From Clostridiaceae bacterium (GTDB taxonomy: Bacteria > Bacillota > Clostridia > Saccharofermentanales > UBA5734): a stretch of 38,220 bases of DNA. This document shows, in pieces, positions 7,653 to 16,694 of this stretch (the stretch's first letter is position 1; every line of letters begins with the position of its first letter). Location: the NCBI GenBank assembly GCA_012727965.1, contig JAAYFZ010000449.1:1-38220 (forward strand), read 5' to 3'. The notes below the pieces were generated by a model, which did no database searches, was not told the origin of the DNA, and saw nothing but the letters and a program-made list of their open reading frames with translations. A program made the translations under genes and the position numbers.

Positions 7653-9583
7653 TGTCTGAGACTGGATTCCGTGTAATCAGGATCGTTTCATCTGTTCCGC
7701 TTGAAAAGAGTAAGGGCGATGCCATCGGCAAGCGTTTCGCAGAGCATTTCGGCATCGTTGAATATAGTGTGCGTCTGGAAACTGATTCAACGCTGATCGG
7801 CGGCATGATCATATATGCGAACGGCTTCCGCTATGATTATAGTATCAAGGGACAGCTGGCACGAATTTCCAATACGCTAAAAACACAAAAAACTATTGGA
7901 GTAGACGATAATCCTACAACAGAAGATGCGAATGATCTGATAAAAGCAAATCTGGCAAAAGCTCTCGACTTGTTCGATGAACAGCCTGTAGCGCCTGAAG
8001 GTATGGATTTGTTCTCGGACAGTGAATCGTTATCCATTCAGGATGATGATATAACTAATACTCAAGTAGTTGACCGTCTGCGCGAATCGCTCGAGAGTAT
8101 GACTACCAGCTCTACAGTGGATGAGATCGGCCAGGTCCTCAGTGTAAGTGACGGTATTGCCTATATCAGTGGTATGCAGAATTGCCGCAGCAGTGAACTT
8201 ATAATGTTCTCTCGAGATACTTATGGTATTGCTATGAATATCGAGGAAGACCGAATAGGCGCAATTATTCTTCAGGACGATGACAACATTCGCGAAGGAA
8301 CCATCTGCAAAAGGACCGGTTCGACGGTATCTGTGCCTGTAGGCAAAGCTCTTATCGGCAGAGTCGTTGATCCTCTTGGTGTACCCATAGATGGTATGGG
8401 TCATATCGCGACAGATAAGAAGCGACCTATAGAATATGGAGCTGCCTCAATTATTGACAGACAGCCAGTCAATCAGTCACTGCATACAGGGATAACAGCG
8501 ATCGATGCCATGACACCGATCGGACGTGGACAGCGCGAGCTGATCATTGGTGACAGACAAACCGGTAAAACCACTATAGCGATCGATACAATTCTTAATC
8601 AGAAGGGCAAGAATGTATATTGTATCTACGTGGCGATCGGTCAGAATCTATCTACTCTTGCTAATATTGTCAACAATCTGCAGACACGAGGTGCCATGGA
8701 TTATACGACTGTAATTGTCGCAAGTGCTTCTGCTTCAGCTTCTATGCAATATATCGCACCTTTCTCGGGCTGTGCTATGGCTGAGGAATTGATGTATAAC
8801 GAAAAAGCAGATGTTTTGATCGTTTATGATGATCTTACTAAACATGCTCAGGCTTATCGTGCAATTTCGCTGCTTCTGCGCCGTCCGCCTGGACGTGAAG
8901 CTTATCCAGGTGATGTTTTTTACCTTCATTCGAGACTACTTGAGCGTGCAGCTCGTCTCAATGATCGGCTCGGAGGCGGTTCGATGACAGCGCTGCCTAT
9001 AATCGAGACTCAGAGTGGTGATATTTCGGCTTATATTCCGACTAATGTAATTTCAATTACTGATGGACAGATATATCTTGAATCCGAGCTGTTTTATCAA
9101 GGTCAAAGACCAGCAATCAATGTTGGCCTGTCGGTCTCACGTGTTGGTGGCGCCGCGCAGTCGAAGGCTATGAAAAAGGTTGCAGGTCCCCTGCGTATTA
9201 ATCTGGCTCAATATAGAGAGCTCGAAGCTTTTTCACAATTCGGATCTGAACTTGATGACGCGACGCTGCATCAGCTCAGAACAGGCGAGCGATTGATCGA
9301 AGTACTCAAACAGCCTCCATATTCACCGCTGCCGATGGAAGATCAGGTAATCATGCTTTATCTTTCTAATCAAGGTATTTTGACCGGTTTAGACCGGGAG
9401 GATGTAAGAATATTCCTGACATCTTATATGACATACATGCGTGACCGACATCCGGTTTTGCTGGAGGAATTGGCTGAGAGCCAGATATTTACCGATGCCA
9501 TTGCAGCGACTGTAGACTCTACGATCAAGGACTATATGAGGCTATGGCAGATGGAGAATGAGGATAATGGAACAGATATCTGA
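7652..9583 (+). CDS. atpA: Fused delta C-terminal domain and ATP synthase F1 alpha subunit
   Basis: This 643-residue protein is about 130 residues longer than a normal alpha. Residues 6-77 match the C-terminal domain of F1 delta: SSVPL at 13-17, then TLIGGMIIYANG and YSIKGQLARI, which correspond to delta's SLIGG and DGSVRGxLxRL signatures. A polar, acidic linker follows (about 78-130). Alpha begins near residue 131, with GQVLSVSDGIAYISG, the P-loop GDRQTGKT at 300-307 and the SVSRVGGAAQ stretch carrying the alpha arginine finger. The six-helix N-terminal domain of delta is absent, and no separate atpH exists in the operon. GGAGGTG at about 7638 sits correctly before the ATG at 7652. No convincing internal ribosome binding site was found in the linker. 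The alpha assignment is certain; the delta-domain assignment rests on motif similarity. Confidence 0.93.
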   Translation: MSETGFRVIRIVSSVPLEKSKGDAIGKRFAEHFGIVEYSVRLETDSTLIGGMIIYANGFRYDYSIKGQLARISNTLKTQKTIGVDDNPTTEDANDLIKANLAKALDLFDEQPVAPEGMDLFSDSESLSIQDDDITNTQVVDRLRESLESMTTSSTVDEIGQVLSVSDGIAYISGMQNCRSSELIMFSRDTYGIAMNIEEDRIGAIILQDDDNIREGTICKRTGSTVSVPVGKALIGRVVDPLGVPIDGMGHIATDKKRPIEYGAASIIDRQPVNQSLHTGITAIDAMTPIGRGQRELIIGDRQTGKTTIAIDTILNQKGKNVYCIYVAIGQNLSTLANIVNNLQTRGAMDYTTVIVASASASASMQYIAPFSGCAMAEELMYNEKADVLIVYDDLTKHAQAYRAISLLLRRPPGREAYPGDVFYLHSRLLERAARLNDRLGGGSMTALPIIETQSGDISAYIPTNVISITDGQIYLESELFYQGQRPAINVGLSVSRVGGAAQSKAMKKVAGPLRINLAQYRELEAFSQFGSELDDATLHQLRTGERLIEVLKQPPYSPLPMEDQVIMLYLSNQGILTGLDREDVRIFLTSYMTYMRDRHPVLLEELAESQIFTDAIAATVDSTIKDYMRLWQMENEDNGTDI

Positions 9584-10505
9584 TATCAAAAAACGGATGA
9601 AAAGTGTCCGTGATATTAAGCAGACTACCAGGGCTACTCAGCTGATTAGTGCCGTCAAGATGAGGCGTGCCCGCAGTCAGCTGGAAAAAACCAGGCCCTT
9701 CTTCATTATCTGCGCAGATACCATGATCGAGCTTTATGACAATGGTGTTGTCAACGATAATATGTTTTTCCAGCTAAGACAAAAGAAAAAAGGCGAAACC
9801 TGGAAAATCGGCTATTTTATTCTGACTGGTGATCAGGGGCTAGCAGGTGCCTATAACTCAAATGTCATAGCAACTACAGAGAAACATATTCATAGCAAAA
9901 CTGTTGATAATATTGCCAAGGGTCTGAATACTACTGCTCATCTTTATGTTGCCGGCAAAATTGGCAAGGAAAGACTGATCCGTGATGGCTTCGATGTAGT
10001 TGAAGATTTCAAATATCCGATCAGCGAGCCGACTTATTATCGTGCACGTGATATTTCTGACTACATTTATCATCTTTATACCAGCGGTGATTTGGATCTG
10101 GTCTATTTTATTTATACCAAGATCGAATCGGCTGTTTCGATGGAACCGGTTGTTGCCAGAGTATTGCCGGTAGATCCATATTCATTAAAAAAGACCATTC
10201 CTGAAGATTCGCCTTATAGCCAGTATGGACTGACCGCTGCTGATAATATAGAGTATTATCCTTCTGCAGATGAAGTTATGCATTATTTGATCAATACATA
10301 TCTGAACGGAATGGTATATGGTGCGCTGGCGGAAGGCTATGCCAGCGAACAAACTGCCAGAATGACTGCGATGGATAATGCTACTGATAACGCCAATGAA
10401 ATGCTCGACAAACTTAGACTCAAAAGCAATCAGGCAAGACAGGGTAAGATAACCAATGAGATTAGCGAAATTATAGGCGGATCTGAAGGGTTAGCCAAAA
10501 AATAG
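9567..10505 (+). CDS. atpG: ATP synthase F1 gamma subunit
   Basis: A 312-residue central shaft subunit that turns inside the alpha3beta3 ring and attaches to the c ring. The N-terminal helix (DIKKRMKSVRDIKQTTRATQ) and the C-terminal helix with RMTAMDNATDNA are the two conserved coiled-coil ends. The central ILTGDQGLAGAYNSN corresponds to GDRGLCGGYN of other gammas. It is slightly longer than the usual 285-290 residues. The ATG at 9567, which overlaps the end of alpha by 17 bases, is preferred over the ATG at 9558 because GGAG at 9553-9556 is better spaced. Confidence 0.95.
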   Translation: MEQISDIKKRMKSVRDIKQTTRATQLISAVKMRRARSQLEKTRPFFIICADTMIELYDNGVVNDNMFFQLRQKKKGETWKIGYFILTGDQGLAGAYNSNVIATTEKHIHSKTVDNIAKGLNTTAHLYVAGKIGKERLIRDGFDVVEDFKYPISEPTYYRARDISDYIYHLYTSGDLDLVYFIYTKIESAVSMEPVVARVLPVDPYSLKKTIPEDSPYSQYGLTAADNIEYYPSADEVMHYLINTYLNGMVYGALAEGYASEQTARMTAMDNATDNANEMLDKLRLKSNQARQGKITNEISEIIGGSEGLAKK

Positions 10506-10551
10506 CAAACTTGCGGTCCTGAACAAAAGCAGAAATACGGAAGGTGAAAAT

Positions 10552-11940
10552 ATGTCTAAAGGCTATGTAACTCAGATCATCGGACCAGTTATAGATATAA
10601 GATTTCCGGCAGAACAACTACCGGCAATGCATGAAGCTGTCAGAATACAAGACGGTGATAAGATTATTACTGTTGAAGTGATGCAGCATCGCGGAGAAGG
10701 AATAGTCCGCTGTGTCTCTTTTTCTCCAACCGAAGGTATGATGCGTGGCTGTGAAGCAACAACGACCGGTGGTCCTGTAACTGTGCCTGTCGGCGATAAA
10801 ATAACCGGACGTCTGTTTAATGTTCTCGGAGAGACTATTGATGATGGCGGCCCTGTTATAGCAGATGATTACTGGCCAATACATCGCCATGCACCCTCCT
10901 ATCTTGATCTGCATCCTGAATCGCGCACACTGGAAACCGGTATCAAGGTCATTGATTTGATGGTGCCTTTTAGCCGCGGTGGCAAAATTGGTCTGTTTGG
11001 TGGTGCCGGTGTCGGCAAAACTGTGCTTATTCTTGAGCTTATTAGAAATATTGCCCGTGAACATGGAGGCTATTCAGTCTTCACAGGTGTTGGCGAAAGA
11101 TCAAGAGAGGGCAATGATCTCTGGAATGAGATGAAACAATCTGGAGTTATTGACAATACTGTCATGGTTTTCGGCCAGATGAATGAGACCTCAGGCGCCA
11201 GAATGCGTGTTCCTCTGACAGGTCTTACCATGGCCGAGTATTTCCGTGATGTAAAGAACAAAGATGTTTTGCTTTTTGTAGATAACATTTTCAGATTTGT
11301 TCAGGCTGGTTCGGAGATATCCGCATTGCTTGGACGTATACCTTCAGCTGTTGGCTATCAGCCAACTCTGGCCAATGAGGTTGGTGCATTCCAGGAGAGA
11401 ATAACCTCTACACGTAAGGGCGCTATCACTTCGATCCAGGCGGTCTATGTGCCTGCTGATGATCTGACTGACCCAGCGCCTGCCACGACATTTTCACATC
11501 TTGAGGCTATCACCGTGCTCTCAAGATCAATTGTCGAGCAAGGTATTTATCCAGCCGTTGATCCACTTGAGTCATCATCATCTATTCTTTCTGAGGCTAT
11601 TGTTGGAACGCAGCATTATAGAGTGGCGATGAAAGTTCAGGAGACACTTCAGCGATACAAAGAGCTGCTTGATATCATCGCGATTCTTGGAATGGAAGAG
11701 TTGAGCGATGAAGATAAGCTGACAGTTCATCGCGCCCGTAAAATCCAGCGCTTCCTCTCGCAGCCGTTCTTCGTTGCATCGAGTACAACAGGCTATGAAG
11801 GCAGGTATGTTTCGGTAGAAGATACTGTCAAAGGTTTCGGCGAGATAGTATCTGGCGGTACAGATCATATTCCAGAGAATCTCTTCTTCATGAAGGGTTC
11901 ATTGGATGATGTTTACAAAGCTTATAAGGAAACAAAATAG
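10552..11940 (+). CDS. atpD: ATP synthase F1 beta subunit (catalytic)
   Basis: A 462-residue catalytic subunit that binds and converts ADP and phosphate in alternation with alpha. The Walker A motif GGAGVGKT is at residues 150-157, the catalytic glutamate lies in GVGERSREGNDL, and LLFVDNIFRF is the Walker B region, with Asn in place of the usual Asn/Asp-Ile pattern. Length and motif order are normal. The start follows GGAAGGTG. A DELSEED-type loop is recognisable as MEELSDEDKLTV. Confidence 0.97.
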   Translation: MSKGYVTQIIGPVIDIRFPAEQLPAMHEAVRIQDGDKIITVEVMQHRGEGIVRCVSFSPTEGMMRGCEATTTGGPVTVPVGDKITGRLFNVLGETIDDGGPVIADDYWPIHRHAPSYLDLHPESRTLETGIKVIDLMVPFSRGGKIGLFGGAGVGKTVLILELIRNIAREHGGYSVFTGVGERSREGNDLWNEMKQSGVIDNTVMVFGQMNETSGARMRVPLTGLTMAEYFRDVKNKDVLLFVDNIFRFVQAGSEISALLGRIPSAVGYQPTLANEVGAFQERITSTRKGAITSIQAVYVPADDLTDPAPATTFSHLEAITVLSRSIVEQGIYPAVDPLESSSSILSEAIVGTQHYRVAMKVQETLQRYKELLDIIAILGMEELSDEDKLTVHRARKIQRFLSQPFFVASSTTGYEGRYVSVEDTVKGFGEIVSGGTDHIPENLFFMKGSLDDVYKAYKETK

Positions 11941-11999
11941 TCAGCAATACAGTTGGTATCCATAAGCATTTACCTGCAGAAGCAGAGGAGATTATCAGT

Positions 12000-12440
12000 A
12001 TGGCTGATCACAAAATACATGCAGAAATAGTTACACCCTATGAGGTCTTCTTCGATGACATGGTTGATATGGTTATCGTATCATCCAAAGAGGGAGAAAT
12101 CGGTATACAGCCGGGTTATACACCTATGATGGCTGCCTTGACACCAGGTGAAATACGCTTGAAAACAGGTGACAAGGTAATGGTTGCATCAGGTACAAAC
12201 GGCTATGCCGAGGTTGGCAGAGATATGGTCATTGTAGTTGTTAATGCTGCTGAATGGGCAGAAGAGATTGATCTGCCTCGAGCAGAGAAAGCTTTGGCCA
12301 GAGCTGATAAGCGTTTCCACGACCCTGAAACTGATCCTCAGGAGCGGAACCATGCCAGACATGGTATTGAAAGAGCAAAAGCCCGCATTAAGATAGCTAA
12401 AAAGTATCAGGACAAATCCTATAGCGGCTCTTCATTTTGA
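12000..12440 (+). CDS. atpC: ATP synthase F1 epsilon subunit
   Basis: A 146-residue regulatory subunit with an N-terminal beta sandwich (about 1-88) and a C-terminal helical hairpin. The IDLPRAEKALARADKR stretch matches the ATP-sensing I-D-x-x-R-A motif of Bacillus-type epsilon subunits. AGAGGAG precedes the ATG. Its last 22 bases overlap the 3' end of the FHA gene on the other strand, and no intrinsic terminator separates the two operons. Confidence 0.94.
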   Translation: MADHKIHAEIVTPYEVFFDDMVDMVIVSSKEGEIGIQPGYTPMMAALTPGEIRLKTGDKVMVASGTNGYAEVGRDMVIVVVNAAEWAEEIDLPRAEKALARADKRFHDPETDPQERNHARHGIERAKARIKIAKKYQDKSYSGSSF

Positions 12441-13660
12441 AAGAATAGCACATAATCAGCAAACTGAAGTCTGCAGCGGTCAGGCAGCAAGTATTCCTCA
12501 TTGCGATTTAAGCGGCGTCCGTCTAACCGGGTGCCGTTTTTTGAGCCCAGATCAGCAATAAAATATGAACCCTCATGTCTGCAAATGCGGGCATGTTTAC
12601 GGCCAACAGTCTTGCTTTCGAGACATAGATCAGACAGAGCTTCATCTCTACCGATTATAAATTCGTCAAGCAGAATGAAGGCTCTCTTGCCTTCGTTTTC
12701 CTGAGGTGTGCCCGGGAGTCCTTCTGAGAGGATCGCCATACCATAGCTATCTGCGTTTCGGCTGATCAGCTCTGTACAATTATTGGCTGATTTGCCCCTG
12801 AACATCTCTATATCTGGCAGCTTAAACAGTTTGCTTATTTTTGGAAGGGAGAAGGGCTTGTCAGTTCTAATGATAAAAATGATTCCAAACAAAACCAATA
12901 TTGTTGACATAATGATTTTGAATAAGCGCCAGTTAGGAATAATTTGAATTCTAAGGAGCAGCAAATAGACGGCTGCTGCCATCAGCCAGCCGATCAATAA
13001 TCTTGATCGGCCATTATACCTGTTTTCAAAGTTACCAGGCTGTTTCATAACTGCCATGAAGCGACTTTTTTTCTTTGGCGTTTTATTAATCATCATTTCA
13101 TTTTCAATCACTGATTTTGCAGCCGTTGTCAGTCCGGACCATTGGCCGGACTGATAGCTCTCCAAAAGTTCAAGCTGCAGATCATCAGAGAAACCATAGA
13201 ATCTGGCCCAATCAGGAATAAGCGATTCCTCTACCAAGTTATCATGGTCAACAATTGAGTTTGAAGGCAGGATAACAAGCATCGGTTGAATCTCGGTATC
13301 ATCATAAATGCTATTTTGATATCTGATCGTATCCGGATGGATCAGGATCTGCTGTGGCAAAAATAGATACTCTTCTGCCACACCTATTATTTCTGAAAGC
13401 TGAATCAACCTTTCCAGACCTGTCTTGGGTTTGCCCTTATGTTCGGCATCAACAGTTTCATAGGTATTATTCATGCCGAGTTCAGCAGAGATTATTAAGT
13501 GATCATTTCTCTTTATGACCGCCAGCGGAATAACTGATTCCATATCCCGACTGTTGATTAGCTGAAGCTGATAGTCGATAATTTTAGTATCTTGTTCCAG
13601 CGTGGCTATGAACTGGCTGCTTGACCTGCCAGACCTTATTTCCCAGTCTATATTTTCCAT
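12419..13660 (-). CDS. FHA-domain membrane protein with DUF6382-like N terminus, Tad operon
   Basis: The 413-residue protein has a cytoplasmic N-terminal region (about 1-190) resembling DUF6382 proteins linked to Tad loci. Two membrane helices follow (about 222-265), then a C-terminal FHA domain (about 325-410). FHA hallmarks are IIGRDE, GRKHARI and LGSKNGTRLDG. The Ser of the usual SRxHA phosphate contact is Gly here, so phosphothreonine binding may be weakened. It is the last gene of the minus-strand Tad operon and ends inside atpC. A role in phosphorylation-dependent control of pilus assembly is inferred from domain and context. Confidence 0.8.
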   Translation of the reverse strand: MENIDWEIRSGRSSSQFIATLEQDTKIIDYQLQLINSRDMESVIPLAVIKRNDHLIISAELGMNNTYETVDAEHKGKPKTGLERLIQLSEIIGVAEEYLFLPQQILIHPDTIRYQNSIYDDTEIQPMLVILPSNSIVDHDNLVEESLIPDWARFYGFSDDLQLELLESYQSGQWSGLTTAAKSVIENEMMINKTPKKKSRFMAVMKQPGNFENRYNGRSRLLIGWLMAAAVYLLLLRIQIIPNWRLFKIIMSTILVLFGIIFIIRTDKPFSLPKISKLFKLPDIEMFRGKSANNCTELISRNADSYGMAILSEGLPGTPQENEGKRAFILLDEFIIGRDEALSDLCLESKTVGRKHARICRHEGSYFIADLGSKNGTRLDGRRLNRNEEYLLPDRCRLQFADYVLFFQNEEPL

Positions 13661-13678
13661 GTGAAGCCTGCTTTCGTT

Positions 13679-13915
13679 CTAGCTTAGTGTGTAGTCTCCC
13701 ATATTATCAATAATCGACTGATCAAAAACAGCATCGATAAGTCTGCCTGCATAGTCCGAAAGAGTTTTTCTGAAGATCAGAGCAACTGTAAGCAACACAG
13801 CTATAATTATTACTACCTCCAATGTACCGAAGCCATTACGAGAACGTAATGATTGAGCTAATTTACTGTTTTGAACCTTGTTTTGCAGTGAGCAGATCCA
13901 TGAAATAGTGAACAT
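13679..13915 (-). CDS. Flp-type (type IVb) prepilin, Flp1/DUF6133-like
   Basis: A 78-residue prepilin. The leader of about 28 residues ends in RSRNG and is followed by FGTLEVVIIIAVLL, which gives the expected Gly/Phe cleavage site and Glu at +5 of the mature protein. The hydrophobic stretch is the pilin helix, and about 50 residues remain after cleavage. AGGAGAG precedes the ATG at the correct distance. It lies between the TadBC fusion and the FHA gene in one operon and probably forms the pilus filament of this locus. Confidence 0.85.
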   Translation of the reverse strand: MFTISWICSLQNKVQNSKLAQSLRSRNGFGTLEVVIIIAVLLTVALIFRKTLSDYAGRLIDAVFDQSIIDNMGDYTLS

Positions 13916-13969
13916 ATGACTCTCCTTTCATATTCTGTCGGTTATAACAACCACAATTAGTTTTCCTGA

Positions 13970-15607
13970 TCAATTTTGGATCATCAGCATTGCTGCTGCT
14001 GGTATCAGCGCTGTAGCTATAACAGCAATCAGGCTTAAACCGCAAGGTAGCAGGTATAATAGATTCTTTGTCTGAAGTTTTTTCTTAAGTTCATCTCTGT
14101 ATATCTGCCAGCTTGAAGCAGCTCCCAACGCAATAATTCCCAATACTTCATTTCCACCGTCTCTTTCATATCTAACGATTAAGTCGAGCACATATTTTAT
14201 CTGAAAAATCGTACACCGCCCTGACAACTCGCTTATCATGATTGCTGGTGAGACACCATTTTCCAGTTGTACCCTTAATTGCTTGAGTTCAGCTTCAAAA
14301 TAGTCAGTATCGCGCTTATCCTCGTGCTCTACATTTGTTGTGCCAGAACGACAGCATATCTGAATAGCTCTTTGAAGTGATAGACCGCTGCTTAGTAGAA
14401 TCGATAGAAGATTAAGCCACTGTGGAAACCTCATGTTTTCCTGGCTGCTTCTCAGACTATATCTGCTTAGTAGATACAGATCTTGCAGAAGCGGAGTCAG
14501 AGGCAATAGCAAGAAGAGATAAGCAAGAGTTATATCAAATATGGCAATAAGCAAAATTGCTATGCCACTAATCAGTAATAGAGCAAATTTAGCCGTGAAG
14601 AAGCCAAGCTCCATTGTTTCAAGAGTTAGAGAATATGTCTTACTATCAATTTTCAACTGAGAGCTGATACGTTGCCAGATATGCGCAGGAAGATATTCTT
14701 TGTATACGTTTTTGATAATTCTGCCGCCTTGTTCAAGTTTTGTTCGAATTATATTATCAGTTGATGATATTGTTCGAATACTTGAAGATGTTAGTGACAA
14801 TAGCAATTGTATTAATTTGCTGTTTTTGACCAATTTGTAATTGTCGTAAGAGCTGCTGCTGATCAGCAATGTTATTAGCAACGAACTACAGGCGGCAAGA
14901 TATACGACAGCCATAGCGTAGGTGCCCCATGTTGTACTGTATATGTGCGATTGGAAGCTGCCTGCATTTTTTAGGATAAGAGCCATCAAGAAAGGGGCTA
15001 TTGTCATGATGTATGTTTCAGTAGCCTTGCCGCTCTGTTCAGCCTCCATACTTCTTCTTAATTCAAGCCGTTCTCTGAGCATTCTTGTACAGTCTTGAAT
15101 ATATTGATCGATCCTGCCGCCGGATCGTCTTAGATTAGGAATAATCCCCAGAATCTGCTGAGCGCTCTTACAATCAAAATCTCTGACAAAAGTCTGGATA
15201 GAATGATCAAGGTCAAGGTGAATATTCAAACCGCTCCTAAGTTTATTCAGCGCCTTACTGAGTTCTCTATATTTATCGCTGCTTTGCTCGCTTATGTCTT
15301 CTGCGGCCTTGATCAGGCAGCTTTCAAGAGCAGCGCCGGTAGTAAGTGAAGTTGAAATATGGTCCATGAGCCAGAGAAACTGAAGCTCATAAGAATTCTT
15401 TCTGCGTCTGTTTCGATATTGCCTGATGACAAGAATCGCAGAAACAGACACTAATAGTACCGGCAGCAAACCTAGCTTCAAATCGTTCAGGAAAAAAGCG
15501 AAAGCCGCAGCGCTGGTAAAAACTATGAAGAAAACTCTGATCAGCTTCCTTAATATCAGGCTGATATATTCATTCCTAGTAGATGTTGTGATAGCAAAAT
15601 TCACCAT
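13970..15607 (-). CDS. TadB-TadC fusion, type II secretion F-domain inner membrane protein
   Basis: The 545-residue membrane protein carries two copies of the T2SSF-type cytoplasmic domain, at about 80-195 and 410-510. Each is followed by hydrophobic helices (about 200-255 and 515-540), and a further membrane block lies at about 355-395. Tad systems normally encode TadB and TadC separately, each with one such domain, so this reads as a natural fusion. The proteins form the membrane platform on which the CpaF ATPase acts. The ATG at 15607 overlaps the end of cpaF by 32 bases and has AAAGGG upstream. The order of the halves follows TadB-TadC. Confidence 0.82.
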   Translation of the reverse strand: MVNFAITTSTRNEYISLILRKLIRVFFIVFTSAAAFAFFLNDLKLGLLPVLLVSVSAILVIRQYRNRRRKNSYELQFLWLMDHISTSLTTGAALESCLIKAAEDISEQSSDKYRELSKALNKLRSGLNIHLDLDHSIQTFVRDFDCKSAQQILGIIPNLRRSGGRIDQYIQDCTRMLRERLELRRSMEAEQSGKATETYIMTIAPFLMALILKNAGSFQSHIYSTTWGTYAMAVVYLAACSSLLITLLISSSSYDNYKLVKNSKLIQLLLSLTSSSIRTISSTDNIIRTKLEQGGRIIKNVYKEYLPAHIWQRISSQLKIDSKTYSLTLETMELGFFTAKFALLLISGIAILLIAIFDITLAYLFLLLPLTPLLQDLYLLSRYSLRSSQENMRFPQWLNLLSILLSSGLSLQRAIQICCRSGTTNVEHEDKRDTDYFEAELKQLRVQLENGVSPAIMISELSGRCTIFQIKYVLDLIVRYERDGGNEVLGIIALGAASSWQIYRDELKKKLQTKNLLYLLPCGLSLIAVIATALIPAAAMLMIQN

Positions 15608-16694
15608 GATCGATCCCTTTTACCTCGATTATTTCTTTTACCTGTCTATGACCTTCCGGAGTTCTTTCCAACTGGATGACGAGGTCGGCTGCCATACCGA
15701 TGAGCCGCCGGCAGGCGTCCCAGGGCAATGGAGAGTGCATGATCAGCATCAATGCAAGTCTCTCAAGCATGTCACCGGCGCTGTTTCCATGACCAGTGCT
15801 CATGGAGCCAGGATGGCCTGTATGCATAGCCTGTATCATTTCATAGGCCTCGCCGCCTCGGACTTCGCCAACGATTATTCTGTCAGGCCGCAAACGCAGA
15901 GATAGTCTGATCAAATCAGATAGGCTGATTTCGCCACTGCCATCTGGACCTGCCTTTCTTGCCTGGAGTCTGACCAGGTTAAGAGAATTTTGCAGATCCA
16001 GTTCTGCCTCGTCCTCGATAGTGACGATCCTTTCACCTAATGGTATGCATCCTGAAAGGGCATTGAGAAAAGTAGTTTTACCTGTGCCTGTACCACCTGA
16101 AATAAAGATGTTTCTCTTGCCTGCAACTGCTTGATTGAGAAAATCAGCCATTTGGGCTGTTAAGAAGCCAGCTTGAACAAGTATCTCCATTGCTGGTTTT
16201 ATTCCTCCGAAGCGTCTAATTGAAAGGTATGGGCCATCTGTCGCTGCCGGTTCCAGTACAGCTTGTACGCGTGAACCATCTTCAAGACGCATACCTGCAA
16301 TTGGAACCTGCTCGCTGATCAATCTATTTGCTCTGCCAAAACAGCGATCGATTAGACCTCTCAAATGATTCTGATCTTCAAAAACAAGCTGAGAACTGTA
16401 GATTATGCCTCTCTTCTCATAGAAGATACTATGAGGACCATTTACCATGATTTCTGTTATTTCCTGATCTTCAAAAAGCTCTTGCAAAACATCAAGACCG
16501 CGCATATCAGCGAATATCCTGGCGGCCAACTCTCTGTTTTCAGCCAAAGTGCTTTTCCTATCGGCCGAACTTGTCATCAGGGCTCTTAAAATAAGCGCTT
16601 TCAGCTGCTGATCTGATAGATTGGCACCAGAAGAGGATAGACTTACTACTTCTTCGATAATTCGCTGCCTGGTTGCACGATCTTTTACCATCAT
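15576..16694 (-). CDS. CpaF/TadA-type secretion ATPase (locus 1)
   Basis: A 372-residue hexameric ATPase of the VirB11/CpaF family that powers Tad pilus assembly from the cytoplasm. The Walker A GGTGTGKTT is near residues 200-208. The Asp box TIEDEAELDLQ, the Walker B region RPDRIIVGEVRGGEAYEMIQAMHTGH and the downstream MSTGHGNS histidine box are intact. The ATG overlaps the stop of the TadZ-like gene (ATGA), and a second ATG follows immediately. It differs clearly from the CpaF of the second locus. Confidence 0.93.
   Translation of the reverse strand: MMVKDRATRQRIIEEVVSLSSSGANLSDQQLKALILRALMTSSADRKSTLAENRELAARIFADMRGLDVLQELFEDQEITEIMVNGPHSIFYEKRGIIYSSQLVFEDQNHLRGLIDRCFGRANRLISEQVPIAGMRLEDGSRVQAVLEPAATDGPYLSIRRFGGIKPAMEILVQAGFLTAQMADFLNQAVAGKRNIFISGGTGTGKTTFLNALSGCIPLGERIVTIEDEAELDLQNSLNLVRLQARKAGPDGSGEISLSDLIRLSLRLRPDRIIVGEVRGGEAYEMIQAMHTGHPGSMSTGHGNSAGDMLERLALMLIMHSPLPWDACRRLIGMAADLVIQLERTPEGHRQVKEIIEVKGIDHGEFCYHNIY

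Noticed and set aside
10618..11064. 148-codon minus-strand frame inside atpD
   Set aside because: It is antisense to a highly conserved gene and has no ribosome binding site or family motif.
15426..15905. 159-codon plus-strand frame across tadBC and cpaF
   Set aside because: It is a shadow of two well-supported minus-strand genes.
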